DNA of 64,000 bases from Kitasatospora sp. A2-31 (GTDB lineage Bacteria > Actinomycetota > Actinomycetes > Streptomycetales > Streptomycetaceae). Position numbers and translations under genes: made by a program. Of this stretch, positions 16,887-26,600 are shown in pieces. A model generated the notes under the pieces. It was not told the DNA's origin, searched no databases, and saw only the letters and a program-made list of their open reading frames with translations. Positions within the stretch are counted from its first letter, which is position 1; the number at the start of each line of letters is the position of its first letter. The stretch is taken from assembly GCF_022288725.1 (NCBI RefSeq), contig NZ_JAKNTA010000012.1, positions 179,525-243,524 on the forward strand, read 5' to 3'.

Positions 16887-18284
16887 ATGGCCGACCCCGT
16901 CCACGCCCTCCAGGACGCCCAGCCCGTACCGTTCTGGCTGGACGACCCCCGGCGGCCCACCCCCGCCCCCGCCCTGGTCGGGGACGTCCGGTGCGACCTG
17001 CTGGTGGTCGGCGGCGGCTACAGCGGCCTGTGGACCGCCCTGATCGCCAAGGAGCGCGACCCCGCCCTGAACGTGGTGCTGATCGAGGCCCAGGAGGTCG
17101 GCTGGGCCGCCTCCGGCCGCAACGGCGGCTTCTGCGAGGCCAGCCTCACCCACGGCCTCGCCAACGGGCACCAGCGCTGGCCCGGCGAACTCGCCACCCT
17201 GGAGCGGCTCGGCGCCGCCAACCTCCAGGCCATGGAGGACACCGTCGAGCGCCACGGCATCGACTGCAACTGGGAGCGCACCGGCTCCCTCGTCGTCGCC
17301 ACCGAGCCGTACCAGGTCGAGGGCCTGCACGAGTTCGCCGAACTCGCCGCCCGGTACGGAAGCCGGCCCGACGTCCTCGACCGCGAGGCCGTCCGCGCCG
17401 AGATCGACTCCCCCACCTTCCTCGGCGCACTCTGGGACCGCGAGGGCGTCGCCATGCTCAACCCCGCCCGCCTCGCCTGGGGCCTCAAGCAGGCCTGTCT
17501 CGACCTGGGCGTGTGCATCCACGAGCACACCCCGGCCACCGGGCTCACCGACTCCCCGCGCGGGATCACCGTCCGCACCCCGTACGGCCGCGTCGGCGCG
17601 CGCCGCGTCGCGCTCGCCACCAACGCGTTCCCCTCGCTGCTGCGCCGCCACCGCCCGTACACGGTGCCGGTCTACGACTACGCGCTGATGACCGAACCGC
17701 TGACCGGGCAGCAGCTCGCCTCGGTCGGCTGGAAGCACCGCCAGGGCTTCGCCGACAGCGCCAACCACTTCCACTACGTCCGGCTCTCCGCCGACAACCG
17801 CATCCTGTTCGGCGGGTACGACGTCGTCCACCAGTTCCGCAGCCGGGTGCGGGCCGAGCGCGACCAGCGGCCGGAGACCTTCGCCACCCTCGCCCGGCAC
17901 TTCTTCCGGACCTTCCCCCAGCTGGAGGGCGTCCGCTTCAGCCACGCCTGGGGCGGCGCGATCGACACCTGCACCCGGTTCAGCGCCTTCTTCGACCTCT
18001 CGCACGGCGGCCGCGTCGCCTACGCCGCCGGCTTCACCGGCCTGGGCGTCGGCGCCACGCGCTTCGGCGCCGAGGTCATGCTCGACCTGCTGGCCGGTGC
18101 CCGCACCGAGCGCACCGCACTGGAGCTGGTCCGCCGCAAGCCGCTGCCGTTCCCGCCCGAGCCGGCCCGCTCGATCGGCATCGGCATCACCCAGTGGGCC
18201 CTCACCCGCGCCGACGCCGACGCCGGCCGGCGCAACCTCTGGCTGCGCACCCTGGACCGCTGCGGCCTCGGCTTCGACAGCTAG
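16887..18284 (+). CDS. DAO-type FAD oxidoreductase (PuuB-like amine/amino acid oxidase)
   Basis: This 465-residue flavoprotein starts at ATG 16887, preceded by GAAGGAG at a 9-base distance. The dinucleotide-binding motif LLVVGGGYSGLWTALIAKE lies near residues 33-51, followed by the family segment GWAASGRNGGFCEASL (about 72-87). The C-terminal AAGFTGLGVGATRFGAE motif completes the FAD site. The overall form FWLDDP...YSGLWTA matches gamma-glutamylputrescine oxidase-like enzymes, which oxidise amines with release of hydrogen peroxide. The true substrate is unknown, since no other putrescine genes are nearby. Confidence 0.88.
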   Translation: MADPVHALQDAQPVPFWLDDPRRPTPAPALVGDVRCDLLVVGGGYSGLWTALIAKERDPALNVVLIEAQEVGWAASGRNGGFCEASLTHGLANGHQRWPGELATLERLGAANLQAMEDTVERHGIDCNWERTGSLVVATEPYQVEGLHEFAELAARYGSRPDVLDREAVRAEIDSPTFLGALWDREGVAMLNPARLAWGLKQACLDLGVCIHEHTPATGLTDSPRGITVRTPYGRVGARRVALATNAFPSLLRRHRPYTVPVYDYALMTEPLTGQQLASVGWKHRQGFADSANHFHYVRLSADNRILFGGYDVVHQFRSRVRAERDQRPETFATLARHFFRTFPQLEGVRFSHAWGGAIDTCTRFSAFFDLSHGGRVAYAAGFTGLGVGATRFGAEVMLDLLAGARTERTALELVRRKPLPFPPEPARSIGIGITQWALTRADADAGRRNLWLRTLDRCGLGFDS

Positions 18285-18484
18285 GGGTGCAACCGGCAAG
18301 GCCCGCCGGGTCTCCGACCGTGGGCCCGCCGCCGGGACTTCGCCCTGCACAGAGGGTGAGGGCCAGGAAGGCCGGGGGTGCGGAAAACCGCCCTACCGAC
18401 CCGGGTGGCAGCACGATGGCCGACCGCGCGGCCGCCCGGCACGCTGGACGCGAACAGGACGGACACCACGAACAGGGGCGATCG

Positions 18485-19648
18485 ATGAGGGCACGCGCGA
18501 GGGCCGCAGCACTGCGGGTGGGAATTTGTGCGTTGGCGGTGTTGGGGTTCCTCCCGGCTGCGGCCGTTGCGGAGCCGGTGCCGGCATCGCAGTCCGCCGG
18601 CCTCAGGGAGGGCATCGAGCAGGCGGTCGCGGACGGCTTCCCCGGAGTCGTGGCGTACGCCAGGCGCGGAGGGCTGGAGTCGCGGGTAGCGGCCGGCCTC
18701 GCGGACACGGCGACCGGCGAGCGGGCCCGGCCGGACCAGCGGTTCCGGATCGCCAGCAACACCAAGGCGTTCGTCTCGACGGTGCTCCTGCAGCTGGAGG
18801 GCGAGGGACGGCTCTCACTGGACGACAGCGTGGAGAAGTGGCTGCCCGGCGTAGTCCGGGGGAACGGCGACGACGGCCGAGCGGTCACCGTCCGGCAGCT
18901 GCTCAACCACACCTCGCGCATCTACGACCCGACCACCGAGCCGGCGTTCTTCGCGCCCTACCTGGAGCGCCATGACTGGGACTACGTGTACACCCCGCGG
19001 GAAGTGATCGCCCGTGCCGTCCAGCACGAGCCGCTGCCCGGCCGCGGCTGGGCTTACTCCAACACCAACTACCTGCTCGCCGGTCTGGTGATCGAAGCCG
19101 TCACACACCACAGTGCACCCGCCGAGATCCACCGGCGGATCCTCGCCCCGCTCGGCCTGAAGGACACCTCCTTCCCACTGACCGACCCGACCATTCACGG
19201 CCCTCACCTGCACGGTTACGACCTCAAAGGACAGGACGTCACCCGGTTCAGCCCGTCGTACGACTGGACCGCCGGCGCCATGATCTCCACGGTCGACGAC
19301 CTGGCCCGGTTCCACCGCGCCCTGTTCACCGGCAAGCTGCTGCGCCCCGCCCAGCAGCGCGAACTCCTGACCACGGTGCCCACCCCCGGCCCGGCGGCGT
19401 ACGGACTCGGCGTTCAGTACCTCGACCTGCCCTGCGGCTCGGGGCCGGACGCCAGGCGGATCGGTGTCTGGGAGACCGACGGCGGAGGCCCCGGCTTCAC
19501 CAGCGTTTCGCTCACCACCGTGGACGCTGAGCGGCAGCTGGTCCTCGTCGGCAACGTCTTCGATCTCGGGGCCGATCTGAGGCGCGAGCAGAGCGCCCCG
19601 CGGAGCATGGGACTGGTGAAGGCGCACGTGGCAGCCCTGTGCGACTGA
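18485..19648 (+). CDS. Secreted serine hydrolase (class C beta-lactamase/DD-peptidase fold)
   Basis: This 387-residue protein starts at ATG 18485 and has a signal peptide (basic MRARARAAALR, hydrophobic core, AVAEP near residue 28). Catalytic motifs: SNTK (SxxK) with Ser near residue 90, YSN (YxN) in WAYSNTNYLLAG near 195, and a Gly-rich TDGGGPGF in place of the third KTG/HTG motif near 330. The fold includes D-Ala-D-Ala carboxypeptidases, esterases and beta-lactamases; the missing KTG makes an esterase or peptidase role more likely than a beta-lactamase. It probably acts outside the membrane. The 200 bp before it holds no gene. Confidence 0.88.
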   Translation: MRARARAAALRVGICALAVLGFLPAAAVAEPVPASQSAGLREGIEQAVADGFPGVVAYARRGGLESRVAAGLADTATGERARPDQRFRIASNTKAFVSTVLLQLEGEGRLSLDDSVEKWLPGVVRGNGDDGRAVTVRQLLNHTSRIYDPTTEPAFFAPYLERHDWDYVYTPREVIARAVQHEPLPGRGWAYSNTNYLLAGLVIEAVTHHSAPAEIHRRILAPLGLKDTSFPLTDPTIHGPHLHGYDLKGQDVTRFSPSYDWTAGAMISTVDDLARFHRALFTGKLLRPAQQRELLTTVPTPGPAAYGLGVQYLDLPCGSGPDARRIGVWETDGGGPGFTSVSLTTVDAERQLVLVGNVFDLGADLRREQSAPRSMGLVKAHVAALCD

Positions 19649-19659
19649 CGCGGTGCCAT

Positions 19660-19827
19660 GACACCACCGGCGACATCACCGTCGGCGCCGCCGCCGGCGT
19701 CTCCGCCACCCTGGACGCCGGCACCGCCCACGGCCGCATCGGCAACGGCCTGCGGAACGACGGCAGCGCCGGACTCGACGTCCGTGCCACCACCTCGCAC
19801 GGCGACATCACCGCCCGCGCCCCTGAC
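19660..19827 (+). pseudogene. DUF4097 C-terminal fragment
   Basis: The + strand frame reads TTGDITVGAAAGVSATLDAG, AHGRIGNGL and ATTSHGDITAR, which match the ends of actinomycete DUF4097 beta-helix-like proteins (GDIT / GVSATLDAGTxxGRI / ATTxxGDITAR). There is no start codon with a ribosome site and no upstream part, so this is a relic directly behind the serine hydrolase stop. Confidence 0.6.
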
Positions 19828-19940
19828 GACACCTCGACGGGTGGGCCGCCCGGGTGGACCGCTTCGTGTGGCGGCGTCCGGGGGCCGGGCCGAGGATGGA
19901 GGCCGTTGTGCGTGTCCGTCCGTCGAGACCGGAGGTCGAA

Positions 19941-20432
19941 ATGGCGACCCTGACGGTGTGGCGTTTCCCCACCGCGAGCGGGGCCGATGAGGCCCTCGAC
20001 ACCCTGAAGCGGCTGCAACGCCAGGAGCTGATCAAGGTCCAGGACGGCGCCGTGGTCAGCTGGCCCGAGGGCGCCCGCAAGCCCAAGACCCGCCACCTGA
20101 GCGACATGACCGGCATGTGCGCCCTGGGCGGCGCGTTCTGGGGCTTCCTCCTCGGCATGATCTTCTTCGTCCCCGTGCTCGGCATGGCGGTCGGCGCGGC
20201 CTCGGGCGCGCTGGGCGGCCACCTCGCCAACTTCGGCATCGACGACGCCTTCATCAAGCAGGTGCGGGAGAAGGTGACGCCCGGCTCCTCCGCGCTGTTC
20301 GCGCTGACCACGGACGCCGTCCTCGACCGGATCAGGGCCGAGTTCGAGGGATGGCACGCCGAGCTGCTGGAGACCAACCTCTCGGCGGACGAGGAGGCCC
20401 GTCTGCGCGAGGCCTTCACCGAGGGCGAGTAG
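19941..20432 (+). CDS. DUF1269-type membrane protein
   Basis: This 163-residue protein starts at ATG 19941 behind GGAGGT. The N-terminal MATLTVWRFPTASGADEALD and the Gly-rich central hydrophobic segment (about residues 63-95, GGAFWGFLLGMIFFVPVLGM) are the hallmarks of the DUF1269/YcxB-like general-stress membrane proteins. The function is unknown. Confidence 0.85.
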   Translation: MATLTVWRFPTASGADEALDTLKRLQRQELIKVQDGAVVSWPEGARKPKTRHLSDMTGMCALGGAFWGFLLGMIFFVPVLGMAVGAASGALGGHLANFGIDDAFIKQVREKVTPGSSALFALTTDAVLDRIRAEFEGWHAELLETNLSADEEARLREAFTEGE

Positions 20433-20486
20433 CCCGCGCCCCATGCCCCCCGGCCGGCGCCCCCTCCGGCCCGGGCCACGGGCTCG

Positions 20487-21236
20487 TCAGCACTGCCAGA
20501 GGAAGGCGGCTCCGGCACAGGGTGCGCAGGCGAAGGCGTAAGCCGTGCCACCGCCCCCGAAGTTCATCGCGGTGATCGGGTCCGGTCCCTCCTGGAGCTG
20601 GGCGACGAAGGACATCGGGCGGGCGCAGGAGGAACAGGACGGGGTCTCGTCGTACTGGAGCCAGTCCGGGTCACCGCCGAGCCGGCCGAGCACGGCCGAC
20701 GTCGCACGACCGGTCCTCGCCGCCCACGCCGCGCGGGCCCGGCCGTAGTCGGGGTCCTCCTCGCACGCCAGGCCGACGGCCCGGGTCGTACCGAGGAACA
20801 GCACACTCTCGTCCGCGCGCTCGTCGTCCCCGTCGTCGTCCCCGTCGTCGTCCTCGGCCTCTTCGAGCCCGTCCCCGGAGCCGCCCTGCCGGGGCAGCGG
20901 TATCGGCTGGAGGCCGTCCACCGGGAAGACCAGCGCCTGGTTACCCCCGGAGGACGCGTCCCAGTCCGCGCACTCGCCGGGGGCGTTCTGGCAGGCGAAC
21001 AGGGCGAGCACTCCGCAGTGCGCGCTCGGGCCGCCCCCGCCCCCGCTCCCGCCGCTGTCGCTGTCGCTCTCGCGGTCGAGGTCGTCCAGGACGATCTGTG
21101 CGAGGAACTGCATCGGTCCGCCGCAGGAGGAGCAGTAGGGCCACGCGGTCCCCTCCGGTGCCAGCGGCCCACCGCCCACGCGGGTGACCACCGCATCCGC
21201 CTCGATCGGCCCGCCGTCGATCATCAAGGTCGTCAT
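20487..21236 (-). CDS. DUF1963-like protein
   Basis: This 249-residue protein starts at ATG 21236. It has two Cys-x2-Cys clusters (WPYCSSCGGPMQFLAQI and SCSSCARPMSFVAQL) in twin half-domains, typical of the DUF1963/YwqG-like fold, and a highly acidic central linker (about residues 125-145, Asp/Glu-rich). A further Cys pair lies at the C-terminus (CAPC). No function is known. It is convergent with the DUF1269 gene. Confidence 0.75.
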   Translation of the reverse strand: MTTLMIDGGPIEADAVVTRVGGGPLAPEGTAWPYCSSCGGPMQFLAQIVLDDLDRESDSDSGGSGGGGGPSAHCGVLALFACQNAPGECADWDASSGGNQALVFPVDGLQPIPLPRQGGSGDGLEEAEDDDGDDDGDDERADESVLFLGTTRAVGLACEEDPDYGRARAAWAARTGRATSAVLGRLGGDPDWLQYDETPSCSSCARPMSFVAQLQEGPDPITAMNFGGGGTAYAFACAPCAGAAFLWQC

Positions 21237-22257
21237 GGGCGGGACTCTAGGCGAGACCCCTGACAGGCCCGTCGGCCCGCAGCGCGACGGCACGCGGGCT
21301 GGGCTGCGCGCGGGTCACGCGCTGGCGCGTGACGGGGCGACGTTTCGGAGTCCGATGAGTCCAACAATCGGCTTGTTCCGGACGGCAGGCAGGGCGTCGG
21401 AGCAGGCTCGGTCCGGCGGAGACGGCCTGGTCGGAGCCTGGTCGGAGCCGGATCGGGCGGTGTCCGGGCGGCCGGCGGCCTTCTCCGCGCCGGGGTGGTT
21501 CGACCTGCCGGCAGGGGACACCAACTGTCACGCCGCAGTTACCCGTTGACAGCATCGGGAGCTCTCCGCGGGACCGGTGGGCGCCGGTCCGGGGAGGCTG
21601 TCGAGCGGTTCCCGTCAGCCTCCGAGGGAGCGGCCGGAGTTGCCGAAATCACCATGCCGACGGGTTTGGGAGCCGCCGCGGACATCCCTTCCAGGTCACT
21701 GCGGCGACGGGATCCGGACACCGCCGAACACGCCGCCGCGGTGCCCGCCGCTCGGCGGGACGCACCAGAGGAATTCGGCCAAATACGACTCCGGGAGGCG
21801 CAATCCGAGTGCTGCCCGGCACGCCCGGAATCGGGTTGCCGCCGCGGCGCCGGTCGGCCTCCCGTCGGGGCGCAGCACAGGAGGACGTACGGGCGGGACC
21901 GGGGCGCCGGATGTCCAGGCTTCAAATGCCCGCGGCTTTCGGCGGATGAGGCCGAGTCACGCCCGGAACCGCCGCTCGGGGGGTTGTCGTCGCAGCTCAG
22001 GAGCGGTAGCGCGAGCGGCCGCGGCGCCGGGGAAGTCCCTCGACGGGCGGCGGCGAGCCGGTATGCGGGCGTGCCATACCAAACCCGAGCGCGAGGAATC
22101 CAGACCTGAGTTCGGGAGGATTTACAAGTACTCTGTCACCGACAGTCCGAGAACGTGTGCGGCTCCATGGGATCTCCCCCGGCATCAGGATCTTGCCGAC
22201 AGGTGGTCGACGACGTTTCTGCGGTACTCGGGGTGACTTGTGGCGGAGGGGCACGCA
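21237..22257. other. About 1 kb without a recognised gene, upstream of the SARP gene
   Basis: Every open frame here has atypical, low-complexity translations with no domain match, so the segment is taken as non-coding or decayed. It holds a palindrome (21314-21333), an 11-bp tandem pair CCTGGTCGGAG (21426-21447) and a GGTATG...CATACC dyad near 22060-22080. The last 200 bp (22080-22257) is more AT-rich and should contain the promoter of the SARP gene. Confidence 0.6.
21314..21333. promoter_or_regulatory. Perfect palindrome, candidate operator
   Basis: GTCACGCGC and GCGCGTGAC form 9-bp arms around a 2-bp centre, 78 bp upstream of the leftward DUF1963-like start. The form fits a dimeric regulator site; which regulator is unknown. 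Confidence 0.45.
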
Positions 22258-23031
22258 GTGATTTTCAGTGTTCTTGGCCCGTTAGGGGTTCAGGCCAACG
22301 GAAGGCCAGTGAATCCGGGGTCGGCGCGCCAGCGGGCGGTATTGACCGCCCTCCTTCTGACGCCCGGCCAGCCGATGACGGCGGAACAGCTCACCGAGGC
22401 CGTCTGGCCGCGGAACCCACCGAACGACGTCATGGCGAACCTGCACAGCTACGTGTCGAACCTCCGGCGCCTGCTGGAGCCGAACCGGCCGCCGCGCAGC
22501 CGGGACACGGTCCTGCGGCGGGAGCCCACCGGTTACGTGCTGACGGTGGACGACGACAGCATCGACGCGTTCCGCTTCGAGCGGCTGCTGCACGAGGGCC
22601 GGCGGCAGCTCCAGGCCGGGCTGCACCAGAACGCGCGCCGGACCCTGGAGCGGGCGCTGGCACTGTGGCGCGGGTCCGCCTACCCCGAAGTGAGCGACTA
22701 CGCGATGGGCGCGCAGGCGGCCTCGCGCTTCGAGGAGTTGAGACTCCTGGCGCTGGAGAGCCTCTGGGAGGCCGCGTTGGCCGAGGAGCGCGACTTCTCG
22801 ATGATCGCCGCCGAACTCCCCGCACTCGCCATGCGGTTCCCCGCCCGGGAACGGTTCAGCTGGCTGTTGATGAAGGCGCTCTACCGGTCCGGCCGCCGGG
22901 CCGAGGCGATCGACGCCTACCACCGGACGCGCCGGACACTGGCGGAGGAGTACGGCGTGGACCCCGGCCGCGAGTTGCAGGAGCTGTTCGCCACGATCCT
23001 GCGCGGCGAACGCCTCGCCGGTTCCGCCTGA
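22258..23031 (+). CDS. SARP-family pathway regulator (AfsR/DnrI/RedD type)
   Basis: The start chosen is GTG 22258, which follows GGAGGG at 8 bases and gives the canonical N-terminus MIFSVLGPL; GTG 22240 would add six residues without a good site. The 257-residue protein has an OmpR-type winged-helix DNA-binding domain (about 1-95, QRAVLTALLLTPGQPMTAEQ ... SNLRRLLEP) and a bacterial transcriptional activator domain (about 100-250, ALALWRGSAYPEV ... YGVDPGRELQEL). SARPs activate antibiotic clusters by binding direct repeats near -35. Codon 9 is TTA (22282-22284), the rare leucine codon read by bldA tRNA in streptomycetes, so translation should depend on development. It lies 605 bp upstream of the PKS genes and is followed by two terminators, so it is its own transcription unit. 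Confidence 0.93.
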   Translation: MIFSVLGPLGVQANGRPVNPGSARQRAVLTALLLTPGQPMTAEQLTEAVWPRNPPNDVMANLHSYVSNLRRLLEPNRPPRSRDTVLRREPTGYVLTVDDDSIDAFRFERLLHEGRRQLQAGLHQNARRTLERALALWRGSAYPEVSDYAMGAQAASRFEELRLLALESLWEAALAEERDFSMIAAELPALAMRFPARERFSWLLMKALYRSGRRAEAIDAYHRTRRTLAEEYGVDPGRELQELFATILRGERLAGSA

Positions 23032-23037
23032 ACCACC

Positions 23038-23066
23038 GTCCGGCACCCCTGCGCGGGGTGCCGGAC
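23038..23066 (+). terminator. Hairpin terminator of the SARP gene (first)
   Basis: Perfect 12-nt arms (23038-23049 and 23055-23066) around a 5-nt loop, beginning 6 bp after the stop codon. Confidence 0.85.
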
Positions 23067-23096
23067 GACGCGTCACCCCGGCAAGTTCCCCGCGGA

Positions 23097-23142
23097 CGGC
23101 CCGGTCGGCGGCGGGCCCCGCGCCCGTCCGCCGACCGGGCCG
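23097..23142 (+). terminator. Hairpin terminator (second), with T-rich tail
   Basis: Perfect 15-nt arms (23097-23111 and 23128-23142), extended by one A-T pair and followed by TTTCGGTTT. It insulates the PKS promoter from the SARP transcript. Confidence 0.85.
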
Positions 23143-23231
23143 TTTCGGTTTGCTGGATTGACATGGATATGCCAGTCAAGACCTTTGGCAACTCTTTGTC
23201 GTGTCCGCGTCCTCGCAGGTCGGGACGGTTG

Positions 23232-23315
23232 TCCGAAGCCGCTCCAAGAAGGCTCCAAGTCGGATCCAAGTCCCCTCCAAGTCACCGCCAAGACGCCACC
23301 AAGAAGCCCCTGGCA
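23232..23315 (+). promoter_or_regulatory. SARP binding array: heptamers phased at 11 bp upstream of the PKS genes
   Basis: Heptamers start at 23232, 23243, 23254, 23265, 23276, 23287 and 23298: TCCGAAG, TCCAAGA, TCCAAGT, TCCAAGT, TCCAAGT, GCCAAGA and ACCAAGA, each with a 4-bp spacer; a weak eighth, CCTGGCA, starts at 23309. Direct repeats every 11 bp, one helical turn, are the known target form of SARP activators, which usually have two to four. A possible -10 (TACGTA or GTAGAT) lies near 23332-23341, and PKS A starts 300 bp later. The SARP encoded just upstream is the natural candidate. A TTGACA hexamer at 23158-23163 may be a further promoter element. The rest of 23342-23636 shows no gene. 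Confidence 0.85.
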
Positions 23316-23636
23316 GGGTGCTGCTCGATGAGTACGTAGATCAACACGAGGCGGTCGCCACCACGCCGGGCACGGCGGGACGCAGCCGCCGCGAAGGCGC
23401 GGACGGCCCGCCGGAGGAGGGGAAGGCACCGCTACCGACGCACCCGGGACGCACCCCGCCCCGGGCTGCCCACCGCGCCGGACGTCGCCGCCCGGCCGAC
23501 CGCGCACCGGTCGGTTCGCGGGTCGGCCCGATCACCGGACACCCGGCCGCAGTTCGCGGCGACCACACCGCACGCGCCATCACCTGCCCCGGCGGACCGG
23601 GCAGGCGCCGAGACGAAGAGGAAAGCCGAGTACGCC

Positions 23637-26600
23637 GTGGACCAGACGAGGTGTGAGGACGGCCCCGTCGCCGTCGTCGGACTGTCCTGCCCGCCGTCCG
23701 GACCCGCCGCCGACACCCGGGGGCACGACGGCCCCGACGGCGGCGCCGCCTTCTTCGGCGTCCCGGCCGAACGCGCCGCCGGGTTCCGCCCGGCCGACTG
23801 GGCCGCGCTGGAACTCGGGTGGGCCGCCCTGGAGGACGCCGGGATCGTCCCCGCCGCGCTGCGCGGGAGCCGGGCCGGCGTCTTCCTCACCACGTCGGCC
23901 GGGGACCGCGCCGCGGAGCGCCTCGCCACCGTCCTGGACCTGCGCGGCCCGCAGACGGTGGTCGAGCCCTCGGCGTCCGCCGCCCGGGCGGCCGTCGCGC
24001 TGGCGGCGGCCAGCCTGCGGCGCGGTGAGTGCGACCTCGCCCTCGCCGGCGACGGCAGCACCGTCCTGGCGGTGCTCCGGCGGCTGCCGGAGGCACGACG
24101 CGCCGGGGACCGGATCATGGGCGTCGTCACCGACGCCGCCCCGGCGCCGGGCGGCGACCCGCTCGCCCTGATCGGCGCCCTTCCCGCGGAGGCCGTCGCC
24201 GAGCAGGCCGTCGCCGAACAGACCGTGGCCGCTGAGGACCGCGCCGGCCAGGCCACGGAGGCACAGTCCTCCGACGCCCAGCCCGCCGACGCCCAGCCCA
24301 CGGAGGCGGCGCCCGCTCCCCCGCGGCCGCTGGCCACCCCATTCACTCCGCTGGTGCTCTCTGCCCGCAGTGACGCCGCCCTGCGCGCCACGGCACGGGC
24401 ACTCCAGGAGCGCCTCGTGGTCGACCCCGAGCTCCGGATCACCGACGCCGGCCTCTCCCTGACCACGACCAGGACGGCGTTCGAGCAGCGCGCCGTCCTG
24501 GTCGCCGACGGCCGCGAGGACGCGCTGCGCGGCCTGCGCGCCCTCACCGAGGGCGAGTTCGGCCCGCTGCTGGTCCGCGGCACGGCCGCCACCGGGGCCG
24601 GAACGGCGGGCGCCGCCACCGGCGCGGTCTTCGTCTTCCCCGGCCAGGGCACCCAGTGGCCAGGCATGGCACTCGACCTGCTGGAGTCCTCGGAGGTGTT
24701 CCGGGAGCACCTGGAGGCGTGTGCGGACGCGCTCGAACCGTACGTCCCCTGGTCACTGACCGACGTGCTGCGTGGAACGCCGGGCGCCCCGGCCCTGGTC
24801 CCGGTGGACGTCGTCCAGCCCGTCCTGTTCGCCGTGATGGTCTCGCTCGCCGCACTCTGGCGCGCCTGCGGCGTGGAGCCGGCCGCCGTGGTCGGCGCCA
24901 GCCTCGGCGAGATCGCCGCCGCCCACGTCGCGGGCGCGCTCACCCTGGACGACGCCGCCCTGGTGGTGGCGCGGTGGAGCCAGGCCCAGGCCGGCGCAGC
25001 CGGTCAGGGTGACCTGGCCTCCGCCCTGCTCCCGCGCGAGCAGCTGGCGGCTCGGCTCGCCCGCCGGACCGCCGACCCGCAGCTCGGCCGGGTGGACGTC
25101 GCCGGGACCAACGGCGCGCAGTCCGTCCTGTTCTCCGGCGACCGAGCCGCCGTGGACGCCCTCCTCGCCGAGCTGACGGCCGACGGCGTCACGGCGAAGA
25201 AGCTGAGCAACGGGCTCGCCGCGCATTCGCCCGGCCTGCGCCTGGACCGCGCGCGCCTGCTCTCCGAGCTCGCCGGCATCCGCCCGCACACCTCCGCCGT
25301 CCCGTTCTACTCCTCGCTCACCGGCGGCCTGCTCGACACGGCCGGGCTGGACGGGGCGTACTGGGTGGAGAACATCACCAACGAGATCCGGTTCGAGGAC
25401 GCCACCCGCGCGTTGCTGGCCGACGGACACCGGACCTTCCTGGAGGTCGCCCCGCACCCCGGACTGCTCGGAGGCCTCCAGGAGACCCTGGAGGACACCG
25501 GACTGGCGGACGACGCCGCCGTGGTCGGCACGCTCCGCCGCGACCAGGGCGGGGCCGACCGGCTGCTCGCCTCGATGGCCGAACTGCACGTCCGCGGCAC
25601 GGCGGTGGACTGGTCCGCCGTCCTCGCCGGCTCCGGCGCACGGCGGGTTCCGCTGCCGACCTACCCGTTCCGCGCCGCCCTGCCGGCCACCGCTCGGTCG
25701 GACGCCGGCCGGTCGGACGCCGAACAGCGCCGTTGGGTCGGCGAGTTGGTGCGTGCCGAGATCGCCGCTCTGCGCGGTCCCGGGACGGCGGTGGAAGCCC
25801 ACGGCGACCGGTCCTTCCGCGACCTCGGGTTCGACTCCGCCACGGCGGTCGAGCTGCGCAACCGGCTGTCGGCGGCGACCGGACTGAGGCTGCCGCTGAC
25901 CCTGCTCTTCGACCACCCGACGCCGGAGGCCCTGGGCCGGTACCTGCTCACCGCGCTGTCCGGTGGCCAGGACCCGACGTCCCTCGCGGCCACGGCGCCC
26001 ACCGCGTCCACGGCGTCGGCCGGCGCGGACGAGCCGATCGCGATCGTCGCGATGGCCTGCCGGTTCCCCGGCGAGGTCCGCAGCCCCGAGGACCTGTGGC
26101 AGCTCGTCGCCGACGGCCGGGACGCGATCACGCCGTTCCCCGACAACCGCGGCTGGGACGTCGAGGCGCTGTACGACCCCGACCCGGAGCGGAGCGGCCA
26201 CACCTACGCCCGGGAGGGCGGCTTCCTGCGCGACGCGGACCGGTTCGACGCCGCGTTCTTCGGGATCAGCCCGCGCGAGGCCCTGGCGATGGACCCGCAG
26301 CAGCGGCTGCTGCTGGAGACCTCCTGGGAGGCGTTCGAACGCGCCGGTATCGACCCGGCGTCGGTGCGCGGCAGCCGGACCGGTGTCTACGTCGGCGCGA
26401 TGACGCAGGACTACGGCCCGCGCATGCACGAGGCGGGCGGCGGCGTCGAGGGTCACGTGCTCACCGGTTCGACGGTGAGCGTCCTCTCGGGCCGGCTGTC
26501 CTACGTGTACGGGCTGGAGGGCCCGGCGATCACGGTCGACACGGCGTGCTCGTCCTCGCTCGTCGCGCTGCACCTGGCGGCGCAGGCGCTGCGGAACGGC

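Noticed and set aside
21577..22236. Hypothetical gene upstream of the SARP
   Set aside because: Several overlapping frames, all Arg/Pro/Gly-rich with no ribosome site or domain.
22240..22257. SARP start at GTG 22240
   Set aside because: GTG 22258 has GGAGGG at proper distance and gives the standard SARP N-terminus.
23232..23315. Array read as a coding repeat or CRISPR
   Set aside because: Seven-base units with four-base gaps at one helical turn fit a regulator target, and the open frames over it have no recognisable product.
23670..24170. Functional KSQ-type loading ketosynthase
   Set aside because: Active-site position is Ala, not Gln, and the two His motifs are missing.
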